From Desulfovibrio sp. (GTDB lineage Bacteria > Desulfobacterota > Desulfovibrionia > Desulfovibrionales > Desulfovibrionaceae), in NCBI GenBank assembly GCA_031271265.1, contig JAISWB010000095.1, forward strand, positions 1-36,401: a stretch of DNA of 36,401 bases. The letters run 5' to 3'. How positions within the stretch are numbered: position 1 is the first letter of the stretch; every line of letters begins with the position of its first letter. Made by a program: the position numbers and the translations under genes. This document shows positions 21,793 through 30,492 of the stretch, piece by piece. Below the pieces are notes generated by a model. That model had not been told where the DNA came from. It made no database searches and saw nothing but the letters and a program-made list of their open reading frames with translations.

Positions 21793-24090
21793 ATGCATCT
21801 GAAAAAAACACCACCGGGCAAAGATCGCGTCCATGCGCACGCGGGCGAAGGAAACTTGAGTCCGCCGTACCGTCCTTCAGAGACGCCGGCAGCGCCGAAG
21901 ACCCGCGGCAGAAGCCGGGCGCGGAGGACAGCGTTTTTTTTCATCGTCGTAATTCTGCTGCCCCTCCTGTACGGGGCGGCTGTTGTACAAGGCGCCGCTC
22001 CGATTCTGACGGAGGCCGAAAAGGAATTCATCCGTAAACACCCCGTTATCCGCGTGGGCATCAACCCGAACTTCGCTCCCTTTGAATTTTTGGACAACTG
22101 GCGGAATTACGCCGGCATCGCGCCGGACTATCTGGCCTTGATCAGCGAAAAAACCGGCCTCCGTTTCGCGCCTGCCGTGGAGGTTCCCTATACCGAAACG
22201 CAGGAAAAAGTCCGGGCCGGTGAGCTGGATCTGCTGCCCGCCCTGGACTGGACCGCGGAATGGGAAAAAGAATTCCTGCTGACGCAACGTTATTATGAAT
22301 ACAAGCCGGCTCTGGTGGTGCGGGAAGACAGCCCCTTCAAAAGCGTCGAAGAATTTCGCGGACGCCCTCTTGCGGTGCAGAAGAACACCGCCAACGTGCA
22401 ATTCGCTTTTTCCACCCTTCAGGCCGGCCTCAGTCTGTACGCATCGGAAGAGGACGCCCTCCTGGCGGTCACGGACGGCAGGGAAACGGCCATGCTCGGC
22501 TATCTGCCTGCCGTTTTGCACGCGATCCGTAAACTCGGCCTGCCCAACCTGAACTATATCACCTTCGCCTCGGGCAACAGCAACGGTTTGTGCATGGGCG
22601 TGCGGACCGACCTCCCGGAACTGCGCGACATTCTGAACAAGGCGCTCGCGGCGGTCACGCCGTCCGAAAAGGCCGCGATACACAGTCGCTGGATCCATGT
22701 AAGCGGTATCGGCGACGCCGGCGAAAAACGGCGGATTCGTTACCTGGCGGGCGCGTCCGCGGCCCTCCTCCTTGCCATGGCGGCATTTATCGTACTGAAA
22801 ATATACAGCCACAGAAAAAGAATCGCCCTGCACCGGCAGAATGAGTGCATACTGCAGAGTATGGTCCGGCAACGCACCGAAGATCTGCAAAACCAGACCC
22901 GGCTGGCCGTGGAAGCCTCCCATGCCAAAAGCGCCTTTCTGGCCACGATGAGCCACGAGATACGCTCGCCCATGAATGTCGTCGTCGGCCTCGCTGAAGT
23001 GCTGCTGCGGCGCGAGTTGCCCCCGGACGTCGCAAAGGAGGTCCGGTACATCAGGCAGGCCGGCGTCAGCCTGCTTTCCATTATCAACGATATTCTGGAT
23101 TTCTCGAAAATTGAAGCGGGCAAGATAACCATCACCGATGAAGAGTACGCGTTCCGTGACCTGATCCGCGACGTTGAAGACATCATCCGCTTCAGGATCT
23201 CCGACAAGCCCGTCGACTTCATCGTGCGCATCGACGCGTGGTTGCCCGACAGGCTGCGCGGCGACATGAACCGCGTCAGGCAGGTCCTGCTGAACCTCCT
23301 CGGCAACGCCGTCAAGTATACCCGCCTGGGCTCCGTCACCTTGACGGTTATCGGTGCAATGACGGCGAACGACAAGGTCCGGCTTTTTTTCGAGGTGGCC
23401 GATACGGGGATCGGGATCAGGCGGGAAGACATGGACGCGCTGTTCAACAGCTTCGGGCGGGTTGATGTCCAAAGCCATCCGGAAATTGAAGGAACAGGTC
23501 TCGGGTTGACCATAGCCCGCAGCCTGTGCAGGGCCATGGACGGTGATGTCACGGCGACGAGCGAGTACGGAAAAGGTTCGGTCTTCACGGCTGCGCTGCT
23601 CCAGCGCGTGGTCGAACGGCGGCTGCAAAGCGTCTCCGTCGCGCAGGAGAAGACGCGAACGGTCACGTTCACCGCGCCCGAGGCCGAGGTGCTGATTGTC
23701 GACGATTTGCCGGGAAACCTGCTGGTGGCGGAGGGACTTCTGGCCCCCTACCGGATGCGCCTCTTCACCTGCGCGAACGGGCGCGAGGCCGTCGATCTGG
23801 TGACGGAGCGACCTTTTGATCTCGTGCTGATGGACCACATGATGCCGGTGATGGGCGGCGTGGAGGCGATGCTCGCCATCAGGGCACTGAACGAAGCGCG
23901 CTGCCGGACCATGCCCGTTGTCGCCCTGACGGCCGATGCCGTGTCCGGAATGCGGGAGATGTTCCTGGAGAACGGATTCAATGATTTTCTTTCCAAACCC
24001 GTAGATGTGGACCGACTGGACACTGTGTTGAGGCAGTGGATTCCCGCCTGCAAGCGTATCAGCGTGCCGGAGGACGGCTCCGGGCTTTGA
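21793..24090 (+). CDS. Hybrid sensor histidine kinase with amino-acid-binding-type sensor domain
   Basis: A 765-residue membrane kinase of the EvgS/BvgS style. Membrane segments lie at about 47-66 and 317-339. Between them is a periplasmic solute-binding (SBP_bac_3) domain: VIRVGINPNFAPFEFLDN, ISEKTGLRF, RAGELDLLPALDWT, LAVQKNTANVQFAF. After it come a HisKA domain with phospho-acceptor His388 (ATMSHEIRSPMN), an ATPase with LLNLLGNAVKYT, DTGIGIRREDM and GTGLGLTIARSL, and a receiver domain with DD near 636, phospho-acceptor Asp681 (LVLMDHMMPVMGG) and Lys735. No output domain or response regulator gene is adjacent. It may sense the substrate handled by the downstream genes. Its last 30 codons are duplicated at 32088-32180. 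Confidence 0.9.
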   Translation: MHLKKTPPGKDRVHAHAGEGNLSPPYRPSETPAAPKTRGRSRARRTAFFFIVVILLPLLYGAAVVQGAAPILTEAEKEFIRKHPVIRVGINPNFAPFEFLDNWRNYAGIAPDYLALISEKTGLRFAPAVEVPYTETQEKVRAGELDLLPALDWTAEWEKEFLLTQRYYEYKPALVVREDSPFKSVEEFRGRPLAVQKNTANVQFAFSTLQAGLSLYASEEDALLAVTDGRETAMLGYLPAVLHAIRKLGLPNLNYITFASGNSNGLCMGVRTDLPELRDILNKALAAVTPSEKAAIHSRWIHVSGIGDAGEKRRIRYLAGASAALLLAMAAFIVLKIYSHRKRIALHRQNECILQSMVRQRTEDLQNQTRLAVEASHAKSAFLATMSHEIRSPMNVVVGLAEVLLRRELPPDVAKEVRYIRQAGVSLLSIINDILDFSKIEAGKITITDEEYAFRDLIRDVEDIIRFRISDKPVDFIVRIDAWLPDRLRGDMNRVRQVLLNLLGNAVKYTRLGSVTLTVIGAMTANDKVRLFFEVADTGIGIRREDMDALFNSFGRVDVQSHPEIEGTGLGLTIARSLCRAMDGDVTATSEYGKGSVFTAALLQRVVERRLQSVSVAQEKTRTVTFTAPEAEVLIVDDLPGNLLVAEGLLAPYRMRLFTCANGREAVDLVTERPFDLVLMDHMMPVMGGVEAMLAIRALNEARCRTMPVVALTADAVSGMREMFLENGFNDFLSKPVDVDRLDTVLRQWIPACKRISVPEDGSGL

Positions 24091-24352
24091 GCGCGGCGGC
24101 GCAAGGAAGGCGGCGGCGAGCGGCGTCAACCTGCGGCATGCCATGACAAAATGGCAAGACTGCATCTGAACAGGATTCGCAGACAGTTTCAAAATTTGTT
24201 TTTTAAACACTTCAAACTGTAAATGTTGCTGTCCTGAAGCACTATTGGAAATTGGGATGTATAGTAAGTTTCAACTCCAAAAAATGTAAAAAGGGGTTCA
24301 GGTTTACGCATCGGTAGAGCAGCGCAGTTACGCGCAGCCAAACACACAGGAG
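23997..24352 (+). repeat. Direct repeat R1 (left, internally deleted copy)
   Basis: Two parts match the right copy without gaps: 23997-24127 equals about 32087-32217 (kinase 3' end and following spacer) and 24125-24352 equals 33045-33272 (end of flavin reductase and leader). About 830 bases present in the right copy, including nearly all of the flavin reductase gene, are missing at the join. The two parts share GTC at the join, a short microhomology. Differences between copies are scattered single substitutions. Confidence 0.93.
24125..24169 (+). pseudogene. Remnant of flavin reductase gene 3' end
   Basis: Fifteen codons including the stop read VNLRHAMTKWQDCI, matching the last residues of the intact flavin reductase at 33045-33089 (VNLRHAMTKWQGCI). 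The rest of the gene is absent in this repeat copy. It has no start and no function is expected. Confidence 0.88.
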
Positions 24353-24486
24353 CGCTTGGCTGTACTGCGCCGGCTCTTGCCCCGCGCCGGTGACAAGCGC
24401 ACTTCCGCTATCTGTTCCACGCGGATCATCTCCTTCAGCCCTCCCCAGGCGTCTTCGCCCAGCCAGAGCTTACCGGAGCGGCTCAT
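24328..24486 (-). pseudogene. 5' part of a split small ORF, cut at the R1 boundary
   Basis: A minus-strand ORF beginning MSRSGKLWLGEDAW that has 44 codons of unique sequence and then runs into repeat R1 at 24352, where it ends after a few unrelated codons. Joining 24353 to 32086 instead keeps the frame and adds a C-terminus (ADCFDPVAALWPALVGK, stop at 32032), giving 62 codons. I do not recognise the protein; it is basic in its middle. Whether the intact form was ever a gene is inference. Confidence 0.45.
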
Positions 24487-24643
24487 TTTTCCGTGTCTAT
24501 CCGGCCCTTTTTTACATGCCTCTCAACACTTGACGGGAGGTTACCTTGCGGACTAAGAAAATAAGCCGCCGAATCGCGGGCTTGGTGAAGGGATCACCAA
24601 TCCTCGCAGACGCAGTATTTTTCAGCCAACCAAGGAGTTTTTT

Positions 24644-25699
24644 GTGAAACGCCTCATCCACCTCACCCTTGCGGTTATGTTTGCCTCGGCGCTGACGGTC
24701 GGAACTCCATATTTTGCCGCCGCGCAAGAAAAAAAAGCGTTCGATGGCGTGACCTTACGCATCAACGGTTATGGAGGCGACTACAGCCGTATTCTGCAAG
24801 AATATGTCGCCAAGCCGCTGTTCGAAAAAACCGGGCTGAAAGTCGAATACCAGAACAGCACCGTGGCCGCGGCGGTCGCCAAAGTCATAGCCTCCAGGGA
24901 CAACCCGCCCTTTGACATCATTATGGTAGACAGTCCCAATGTGCCCGAGCTTACCAAGTCCGGCCTCATTGAAGAAGTCACCCGGGACGAGGTGCCCAAC
25001 ATCAGCAAGCTGCTGCCCGGTGTTCGTGAGTTCGGCAATTACGGTGTACCCTTCCTGACCAACGCCACGGTTGTTCTTTACAACTCAAAACAAATCAAGG
25101 AACCCATCAAGTCCTATGCGGATCTGGCCAGAGCCGATCTCAAAGATCGCGTGGGTCTGCTCAGCCCCGACAACACCTGCGGTTTGCTGGCAATGATAGC
25201 TCTGGCAGAGGCGAACGGCGGCAGCCCCGACAATATGGAGCCCGCCTTTAAGGCTCTGGCAGGGATGAAAAAGAACATTGCCTCAGTGACCTCAGCCACG
25301 GTCAACCTGATGCAGATGTATGAACAGGAGGAAGTCTGGGCCGGCATCATGTGGGACGGCCGGGTGTACTCCATGCGCAGCAAGGGGCACCCCATAGAAA
25401 CAGTTGCCCCTGAGGAAGGCGTATACGCATTATTCAACTACTTGGCGCCGGTCAAAGGTACAAAAAACAGAAAAGCGGTCCTGGCCTATATCAACCAGGC
25501 CCTCTCCGATGAAGCGGTCGGCGCTTTGGTGAACTTCTTCCGCTACGCCCCCTGTACCGACATCAAGCTGTCCGACGAAGTGGCCAAGGACGTGGTCGTC
25601 TACGGCAAAAACCAGGCCAAGCGCAAGTCGGTGGACTGGGAAAAGGTTTCCGGGATCCGCGGTCAGATCATAGAAGAATTCAATAAGGCCATGCGTTAG
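24644..25699 (+). CDS. ABC transporter substrate-binding protein, polyamine type (PotD-like)
   Basis: A 351-residue periplasmic binding protein of the spermidine/putrescine-type (SBP_bac_8) family. The signal peptide is MKRLIHLTLAVMFASALTV...AAAQ, cut near residue 27. Typical segments are LRINGYGGDYSRILQEYVAKPLFEKTG, KVIASRDNPPFDIIMVDS, YGVPFLTNATVVLYNS and VWAGIMWDGRVYSM. The polyamine-binding acidic residues of PotD are not obvious, so the ligand may be another amine, amino-acid derivative or organic acid. GTG 24644 follows AAGGAG. It is separated by 474 bases from the permease genes. A 7-bp stem-loop (24582-24600) and a possible TTGACG -35 box (24530) lie upstream. Confidence 0.85.
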   Translation: MKRLIHLTLAVMFASALTVGTPYFAAAQEKKAFDGVTLRINGYGGDYSRILQEYVAKPLFEKTGLKVEYQNSTVAAAVAKVIASRDNPPFDIIMVDSPNVPELTKSGLIEEVTRDEVPNISKLLPGVREFGNYGVPFLTNATVVLYNSKQIKEPIKSYADLARADLKDRVGLLSPDNTCGLLAMIALAEANGGSPDNMEPAFKALAGMKKNIASVTSATVNLMQMYEQEEVWAGIMWDGRVYSMRSKGHPIETVAPEEGVYALFNYLAPVKGTKNRKAVLAYINQALSDEAVGALVNFFRYAPCTDIKLSDEVAKDVVVYGKNQAKRKSVDWEKVSGIRGQIIEEFNKAMR

Positions 25700-26173
25700 G
25701 CTCTGTTTTTGACTATGTAAGGCGGAGCGCCGCCCACCCGGGCTCCTCTCAACGGGGACTCGTGCCTGATGTATTCTCCTTCGCACTGCTCAGGAAAACG
25801 GCCCTTCGCCTTTGTAACATGAAAACATTGTCGGGCAACCCTTTCATGCGAAGGATCGGTTCCGGCACATTGTGCCCCGGCGGTACGTTTAAAGGGACAA
25901 TGCGCAAGGCCGCTCATGCGGCCGCGTCGGCCGCAAACGTCCCCAACGTAAAATCCCGCGTATTTCGTCCGCTCCGTCCGCTGAATGTGTTTACCTTGTA
26001 AAAGGGGTTATTACGCGACGAAATCGATATCGTGAGGAACCCAACGCGCGCAGAACTAAAGGCTCAACCGGTGCCCGAATGCTCCGCCTTCTCCTCTTCT
26101 TGTAAATCATAACCCCCGCCGACTCGGGAAGCGGAAAATTTTTTTGTCAGCTTCGGTGATAACAGGAGAATCC
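25700..26173. other. Long intergenic stretch inside the ABC transporter locus
   Basis: 474 bases between the binding-protein gene and the first permease gene. I find no supported gene: ORFs here are short and lack ribosome sites. It may separate the highly expressed binding protein from the permease genes through RNA processing or a second promoter. Past 26130 there is an AT-rich run (GAAAATTTTTTTGTC) before the permease ribosome site. No clear terminator hairpin with a T-run was identified. Confidence 0.4.
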
Positions 26174-27049
26174 ATGGCCGGTTCAAGGACAAAACTTGCC
26201 CTACTGCTCGCTCCGCCGCTGCTGCTTCTCGTTACCTTTATGCTTCTGCCCCTGCTGGGCCTTTTCCGCTCCAGTTTTTTTGTGGGAAGCGGGCCGATCG
26301 CTTCCGGCTTCTCTTTTGAACAATATGCCAAGTTCCTGCTGGACGAGTATTATCTGGGCGTGCTGGCGGAAACAATCGGCATAGGCCTGTCTTCCGCTGT
26401 CTTGAGCGTGCTGATCGGCTATCCCGTAGGTTACTCTCTGGCGCGTCTACCTGCGGAAAAGCGTCGCCGGCGGCTGATTTTGGTTATCCTGCCCATGACT
26501 CTCAGCCTTGTGGTAGTCGTGTTCGGCTGGCTGGTTGCGCTCGGCCGCAACGGCCTGCTCAACTCCATTCTCATGGGACTCGGCGTGATCGACTCGCCTG
26601 GGCGCTTTCTCTTCAACCGCGCCGCTGTACTCCTTGTCTTGGTGCAACAATATCTGCCCTTCATGATTCTTTCAGTGATGAGCGGGGTCGCCCAGATCGA
26701 TCCGGTACTCGAACAGGCCGCCGCCAATCTGCGGGCCGACCGTTTCACCACCTTCAGACGAGTTATCCTGCCGCTGTCTATCCCCGGCATCCTGTCCGGT
26801 TTCACTCTGGTCTTTATTCTCTCTGTGTCCGCCTTCATCACCCCTAAACTCATCGGCGGCTCGCGCGTGCAGATGATCGGCAGTCTGATTTATGAGCAGG
26901 TACTGACGGTGCTGAACTGGCCCTTTTCGGCTGCCATGTCCTTTGTATTGCTCACTCTGACGCTCGGACTGACGGCTCTCGCCAATACTCTGCTGGCCGT
27001 GCGTTTCACCGCAGACCAAGGAAAAAAGCATGCAAGCCGGCGCGCGTGA
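26174..27049 (+). CDS. ABC transporter permease, PotB-like
   Basis: A 291-residue inner-membrane permease with six predicted segments beginning ALLLAPPLLLLVTFMLLPLLGLF. The EAA-type loop that docks the ATPase is QAAANLRADRFTTFRRVILPLSIPGILSG. It matches the PotB/PotH class, which pairs with a PotC-type partner. ATG 26174 with GGAGAAT upstream is preferred to the TTG at 26144. Overlaps the next gene by 20 bases, so translation is coupled. Confidence 0.88.
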   Translation: MAGSRTKLALLLAPPLLLLVTFMLLPLLGLFRSSFFVGSGPIASGFSFEQYAKFLLDEYYLGVLAETIGIGLSSAVLSVLIGYPVGYSLARLPAEKRRRRLILVILPMTLSLVVVVFGWLVALGRNGLLNSILMGLGVIDSPGRFLFNRAAVLLVLVQQYLPFMILSVMSGVAQIDPVLEQAAANLRADRFTTFRRVILPLSIPGILSGFTLVFILSVSAFITPKLIGGSRVQMIGSLIYEQVLTVLNWPFSAAMSFVLLTLTLGLTALANTLLAVRFTADQGKKHASRRA

Positions 27050-27830
27050 CAAGGCAATGGCTGTCACGGGCCTGATCCTTCGGGCATCCGTCTATATTAC
27101 TCTGGCTCTGCCCGCGGTAATCGTCGTCATCTCGTCGTTTACCGCCGGGGAAAGCCTGCGTTTTCCCCCGGAGGGTTTTTCCTTGAAATGGTATAAGGCG
27201 GCCGTAAACAGCGAGCCCTTCATGACATCCCTGTGGGTCAGTGTAAGGCTGGCCTGCATATCGACAGTGCTCTCGTTGCTGATAGGCTTGCCCGCCGCCT
27301 TTGCCCTGGACAGGTATGCCTTCAGAGGCAAAGAACTGTTCAGGACGCTCGCGCTGTCGCCGTTGGTGGTGCCCATGGTGGTGCTGGGCCTGGGCCTTTT
27401 GCAGTTTATGGCCTGGCTCGGCTGGAACCAGACCTTCTGGAGCCTGTTGACGGGCCATGTCCTGATCACCCTGCCCTATGTGGTCAGGACGCTGACGGCA
27501 GGGTTCTTCATGTTTGACAAAAGACTGGAACAGGCGGCCATGAACCTGCGAGCAACGCCCTGGACGGTGCTGCGGCGCATTACCCTGCCGCTGCTGGCGC
27601 CTTCGGTGATCTCGGCCGGCGTATTCGCCTTTGTGGCTTCTTTCGGAAATATAACCATATCCGTTTTTCTCGGCTTCGGCGGTGAGACCACTCTGCCCGT
27701 TCAGATATTCACCTACGTCGAGCACAGTTACGACCCCATTCTGGCTGCGGTATCCACTCTTGTCATTGTGGTTACTCTGACGGTCATCGCCATAGTCGAA
27801 AAATTTTCCGGAATGGATAACATCGTATGA
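27030..27830 (+). CDS. ABC transporter permease, PotC-like
   Basis: A 266-residue permease, second of the pair. It has the PotC-class start (SVYITLALPAVIVVISSFTAGESLRFPPEGFSLKWY) and the docking loop EQAAMNLRATPWTVLRRITLPLLAPSVISAG. It would form the membrane channel with the preceding permease. Starts at ATG 27030 after AAGGAAAAAAGC and overlaps the following ATPase gene by four bases (ATGA). Confidence 0.88.
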   Translation: MQAGARDKAMAVTGLILRASVYITLALPAVIVVISSFTAGESLRFPPEGFSLKWYKAAVNSEPFMTSLWVSVRLACISTVLSLLIGLPAAFALDRYAFRGKELFRTLALSPLVVPMVVLGLGLLQFMAWLGWNQTFWSLLTGHVLITLPYVVRTLTAGFFMFDKRLEQAAMNLRATPWTVLRRITLPLLAPSVISAGVFAFVASFGNITISVFLGFGGETTLPVQIFTYVEHSYDPILAAVSTLVIVVTLTVIAIVEKFSGMDNIV

Positions 27831-28933
27831 ACAAAACTCCCGGAACCCCAGCGGCTCAAAGCCTGCAGAGTGCGCAGGCAGGCGCGGATTCAGCCGAAAT
27901 TGTAGTCTTCCTTGCGGACTTGAGAAAAAGTTACGGCAACTTCGATGCCGTGAAAGATTTTACCCTGAATATCCACAAAGGCGAGTTGGTGTGTCTTCTG
28001 GGGCCTTCCGGCTGCGGCAAGACCACCACCCTGCGCATGATCGCGGGTTTTATCGAGCCGACATCGGGCAGGATAGAAATATCCGGCCAAGACGTCTCCT
28101 TGCTGCCGCCGTATAAGCGGGACACGGGCATGGTGTTCCAGAGCTATGCCCTGTTTCCGCATATGTCGGTGGAGGCCAATGTGGCCTTCGGCTTGGAAAA
28201 TTTAGGCATCGCGCCCGATAAAAGAAAAAACCGCGTTCTTGAAATGCTGCAGTTGGTGGAGCTTGAACATCTGGCCGGGAGATATCCCAAAGAACTTTCC
28301 GGCGGACAACAACAGCGCGTCGCTTTGGCGCGGGCCCTGGCCCTGCACCCGGCCGTGCTGCTGCTGGACGAGCCTTTTTCCAACCTGGACGCCCAGTTGC
28401 GCATCCGGTTGCGTGAAGAGTTGCGCAAACTGATCGGACGGGTCAACATCACCACCATCTTTGTAACCCACGATCAGGAAGAAGCACTCATGCTCTCGGA
28501 CCGCATTGTGGTCATGCGAAACGGCGGCATAGAGCAAATCGGCACGCCGGAGGACATTTACGAAAACCCCGGTACCCGTTTCGTGGCTGAATTTATCGGC
28601 AACTGCTCTCTTTTACAGGGAATGGTGAAGGACGGCGTCTTCACCTCCGAAACCGGCCTGAGCATCCCCGCGCCCGGCAGAAAAGACGGCAACTGCTTAC
28701 TGGTGCTGCGTCCGGAATACATCAGACCGGCGTCCGGGAAGGCATTGGGGCAACGCTATGCGGGCCTTGTGGAGTCTTCAGACTATTACGGCTCATTGAC
28801 AAGGATCATGCTCTCCGTGGGACGCGACTCCTTTTTGCTCGAAGCCCACTTTCCGCCGGGCACGCGGCCACGCAAAGGCGACAGGTTGGAACTCGAAATC
28901 GACCCCCATGGCGTGCGCTTTGTAGAAGCGTAG
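27827..28933 (+). CDS. ABC transporter ATP-binding protein, PotA-like
   Basis: A 368-residue ATPase. Walker A is GPSGCGKT at residues 59-66; the Q-loop is in MVFQSYALFPHMSV; the signature is ELSGGQQQRVALARAL; Walker B is AVLLLDEPFSNLD; the switch His is in FVTHDQEEAL. The C-terminal quarter is a TOBE_2 domain (LVLRPEYIRPASG, GLVESSDYYGSLTRIMLSV) that regulates uptake in this class. The first 25 residues form an Ala/Gln-rich extension before the conserved start. Last gene of the transporter operon proper; the M20 gene follows after about 150 bases. Confidence 0.9.
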   Translation: MNKTPGTPAAQSLQSAQAGADSAEIVVFLADLRKSYGNFDAVKDFTLNIHKGELVCLLGPSGCGKTTTLRMIAGFIEPTSGRIEISGQDVSLLPPYKRDTGMVFQSYALFPHMSVEANVAFGLENLGIAPDKRKNRVLEMLQLVELEHLAGRYPKELSGGQQQRVALARALALHPAVLLLDEPFSNLDAQLRIRLREELRKLIGRVNITTIFVTHDQEEALMLSDRIVVMRNGGIEQIGTPEDIYENPGTRFVAEFIGNCSLLQGMVKDGVFTSETGLSIPAPGRKDGNCLLVLRPEYIRPASGKALGQRYAGLVESSDYYGSLTRIMLSVGRDSFLLEAHFPPGTRPRKGDRLELEIDPHGVRFVEA

Positions 28934-29084
28934 CAACACGTTTGTTTTGAATGAGTTGAGTTTCGAGGGGCGCTCCACCTTGAACATCACGTCAAAATAG
29001 TTGAAGTACGTTGACATCCGGCAGGGTGCGGGGCAGCGCTCCGCATACAAAGACAATTCGCAAACTATCCCAACAGGAGTCCAT

Positions 29085-30317
29085 ATGCGCGAGCAGATTC
29101 TCGCCTGGATAGAACAGGATCGGGACGAAATCATCAGATTTATTCAAGAATTTGTAAGGGCGGCCTCGCCCAACCCGCCGGGCGACACGCTCAAGGCCAT
29201 GCGGCATGTGCGATCCTTTCTGGACCGCCGCGGCATCGCCTACGACATACGCTCCAAGGTGGACAACATGCCCAATCTGGTGGCCACGGCAGACTTCAGC
29301 TCGGGTGATCGGCATCTGGTACTCAACGGTCATCTTGACGTTTTCCCTGTGGAGAACCCCTCCCAGTGGACGCATGGCCCGTGGGATGCGGTCATTCATG
29401 AAGAAACACTGTACGGACGGGGCGTTGCGGACATGAAAGTCGGCTCAACTGCCTCACTTTTTACTTACATGTATCTGCAACGTCTGAAAGAGAAACTCAA
29501 GGGGCGGCTGACCCTGACTCTGGTGTCTGATGAGGAAACCTTCGGCCCCAACGGGGCCAACTACCTGTTTTCCGAATTCGCGGACGAAATCACCGGAACT
29601 GCCTGCCTGAGCGGAGAGCCCAGCAGCCCGCATACCGTGCGTTTTGGAGAAAAAGGAGCGGTGTGGCTGCGTTTTGTCATTACCACGCCGGGCGGACACG
29701 GAGCTTACGCCCATTTGAGCCCCAACGCCATCGACTTGGCCTACGAGCTGATCCGTGACCTGCGTAGTTTCATTTCCTTTTCATACGGCATGCCGCAAGC
29801 GGTTGTCGACGCTTTGGAAGCATCCAAAGCTGCCTTTGAAAAGGCTAACGGGGCAGGCGCGTCCACACTGGCCGGCTCCATCGTCATGAACGTCGGCACT
29901 ATGAAAGCCGGTCCGAAAGTGAACATGATCGCCTCACGCTGCGAATTCGAAGTGGATTTCCGCCTACCCGTGGGCGTCCGCAAAGCGGACCTGATGCGCC
30001 ACGTTGAACATCTCCAGTCCAAGCACTCCTTCTCTTATGAAATCATGATGGTCAATGAATCGAACTGGTGTGATCCGGAAGCCGATATCGCGCAAGTCGT
30101 GCGTGAGGCGGCAAGGACCGTGACCGGCATCAACCCGGCCGATGTGCTCGGCATGGGCAATACCGACACCAGACTCTGGCGCTACAGGAAAGTCCCGGCC
30201 GTGATCTACGGCCCCACACCGCGCGGCATGGGCGGCGCCGATGAAAATGTGCCCCTTGAAGAAGCTCTGAATGTGCTGCGCGTACACGCTCTGTCCGCCT
30301 GCGCGTATCTGAGTTGA
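29085..30317 (+). CDS. M20-family metallohydrolase (ArgE/DapE-like)
   Basis: A 410-residue zinc-dependent amidohydrolase of the M20/ArgE/DapE group, which removes acyl or carbamoyl groups or cleaves dipeptides. Metal and catalytic residues: His83 and Asp85 (NGHLDVFPV), Asp116 (YGRGVADMKVG), Glu150-Glu151 (SDEETFGPNGA) and Glu178 (LSGEP). A dimerisation lid domain lies at about 185-300. The usual last metal His near the C-terminus is replaced by MGGADENV, a variant I have seen in some M20 relatives. ATG 29085 with CAGGAG upstream replaces the longer ORF from 29001. It follows the importer, so it probably acts in the cytoplasm on the imported compound. Confidence 0.85.
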   Translation: MREQILAWIEQDRDEIIRFIQEFVRAASPNPPGDTLKAMRHVRSFLDRRGIAYDIRSKVDNMPNLVATADFSSGDRHLVLNGHLDVFPVENPSQWTHGPWDAVIHEETLYGRGVADMKVGSTASLFTYMYLQRLKEKLKGRLTLTLVSDEETFGPNGANYLFSEFADEITGTACLSGEPSSPHTVRFGEKGAVWLRFVITTPGGHGAYAHLSPNAIDLAYELIRDLRSFISFSYGMPQAVVDALEASKAAFEKANGAGASTLAGSIVMNVGTMKAGPKVNMIASRCEFEVDFRLPVGVRKADLMRHVEHLQSKHSFSYEIMMVNESNWCDPEADIAQVVREAARTVTGINPADVLGMGNTDTRLWRYRKVPAVIYGPTPRGMGGADENVPLEEALNVLRVHALSACAYLS

Positions 30318-30322
30318 TGTTT

Positions 30323-30386
30323 CAATCCACATCCGACTCAGTCCGCCGGATGAATTCGCTTCGGCGGATTGGAATCGCGTGGATTG
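30323..30386 (+). other. Nested stem-loop between M20 and amidase genes
   Basis: CAATCCAC (30323-30330) pairs with GTGGATTG (30379-30386), and inside it TCCGCCG (30342-30348) pairs with CGGCGGA (30362-30368). There is no T-run, so this may be an RNA stability or attenuation element rather than a terminator. The 30318-30492 gap has no gene. Confidence 0.5.
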
Positions 30387-30492
30387 TCCTTTCCGCGAAA
30401 GGATTGGTTACCGGAAAGTAATACCCGCCTTTGCCGGTCTCAAGAGGAAATCTCTTTGAAGCGGGAAGTTTCAAACCGTAAAGGAACTTTTG

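Noticed and set aside
21877-24210. A 777-codon minus-strand ORF over the hybrid kinase
   Set aside because: The plus strand has all kinase motifs; the antisense product has none.
25762-26001. Small plus-strand ORF of 79 codons between binding-protein and permease genes
   Set aside because: No ribosome site, no recognisable domain and ordinary chance length for this base composition.
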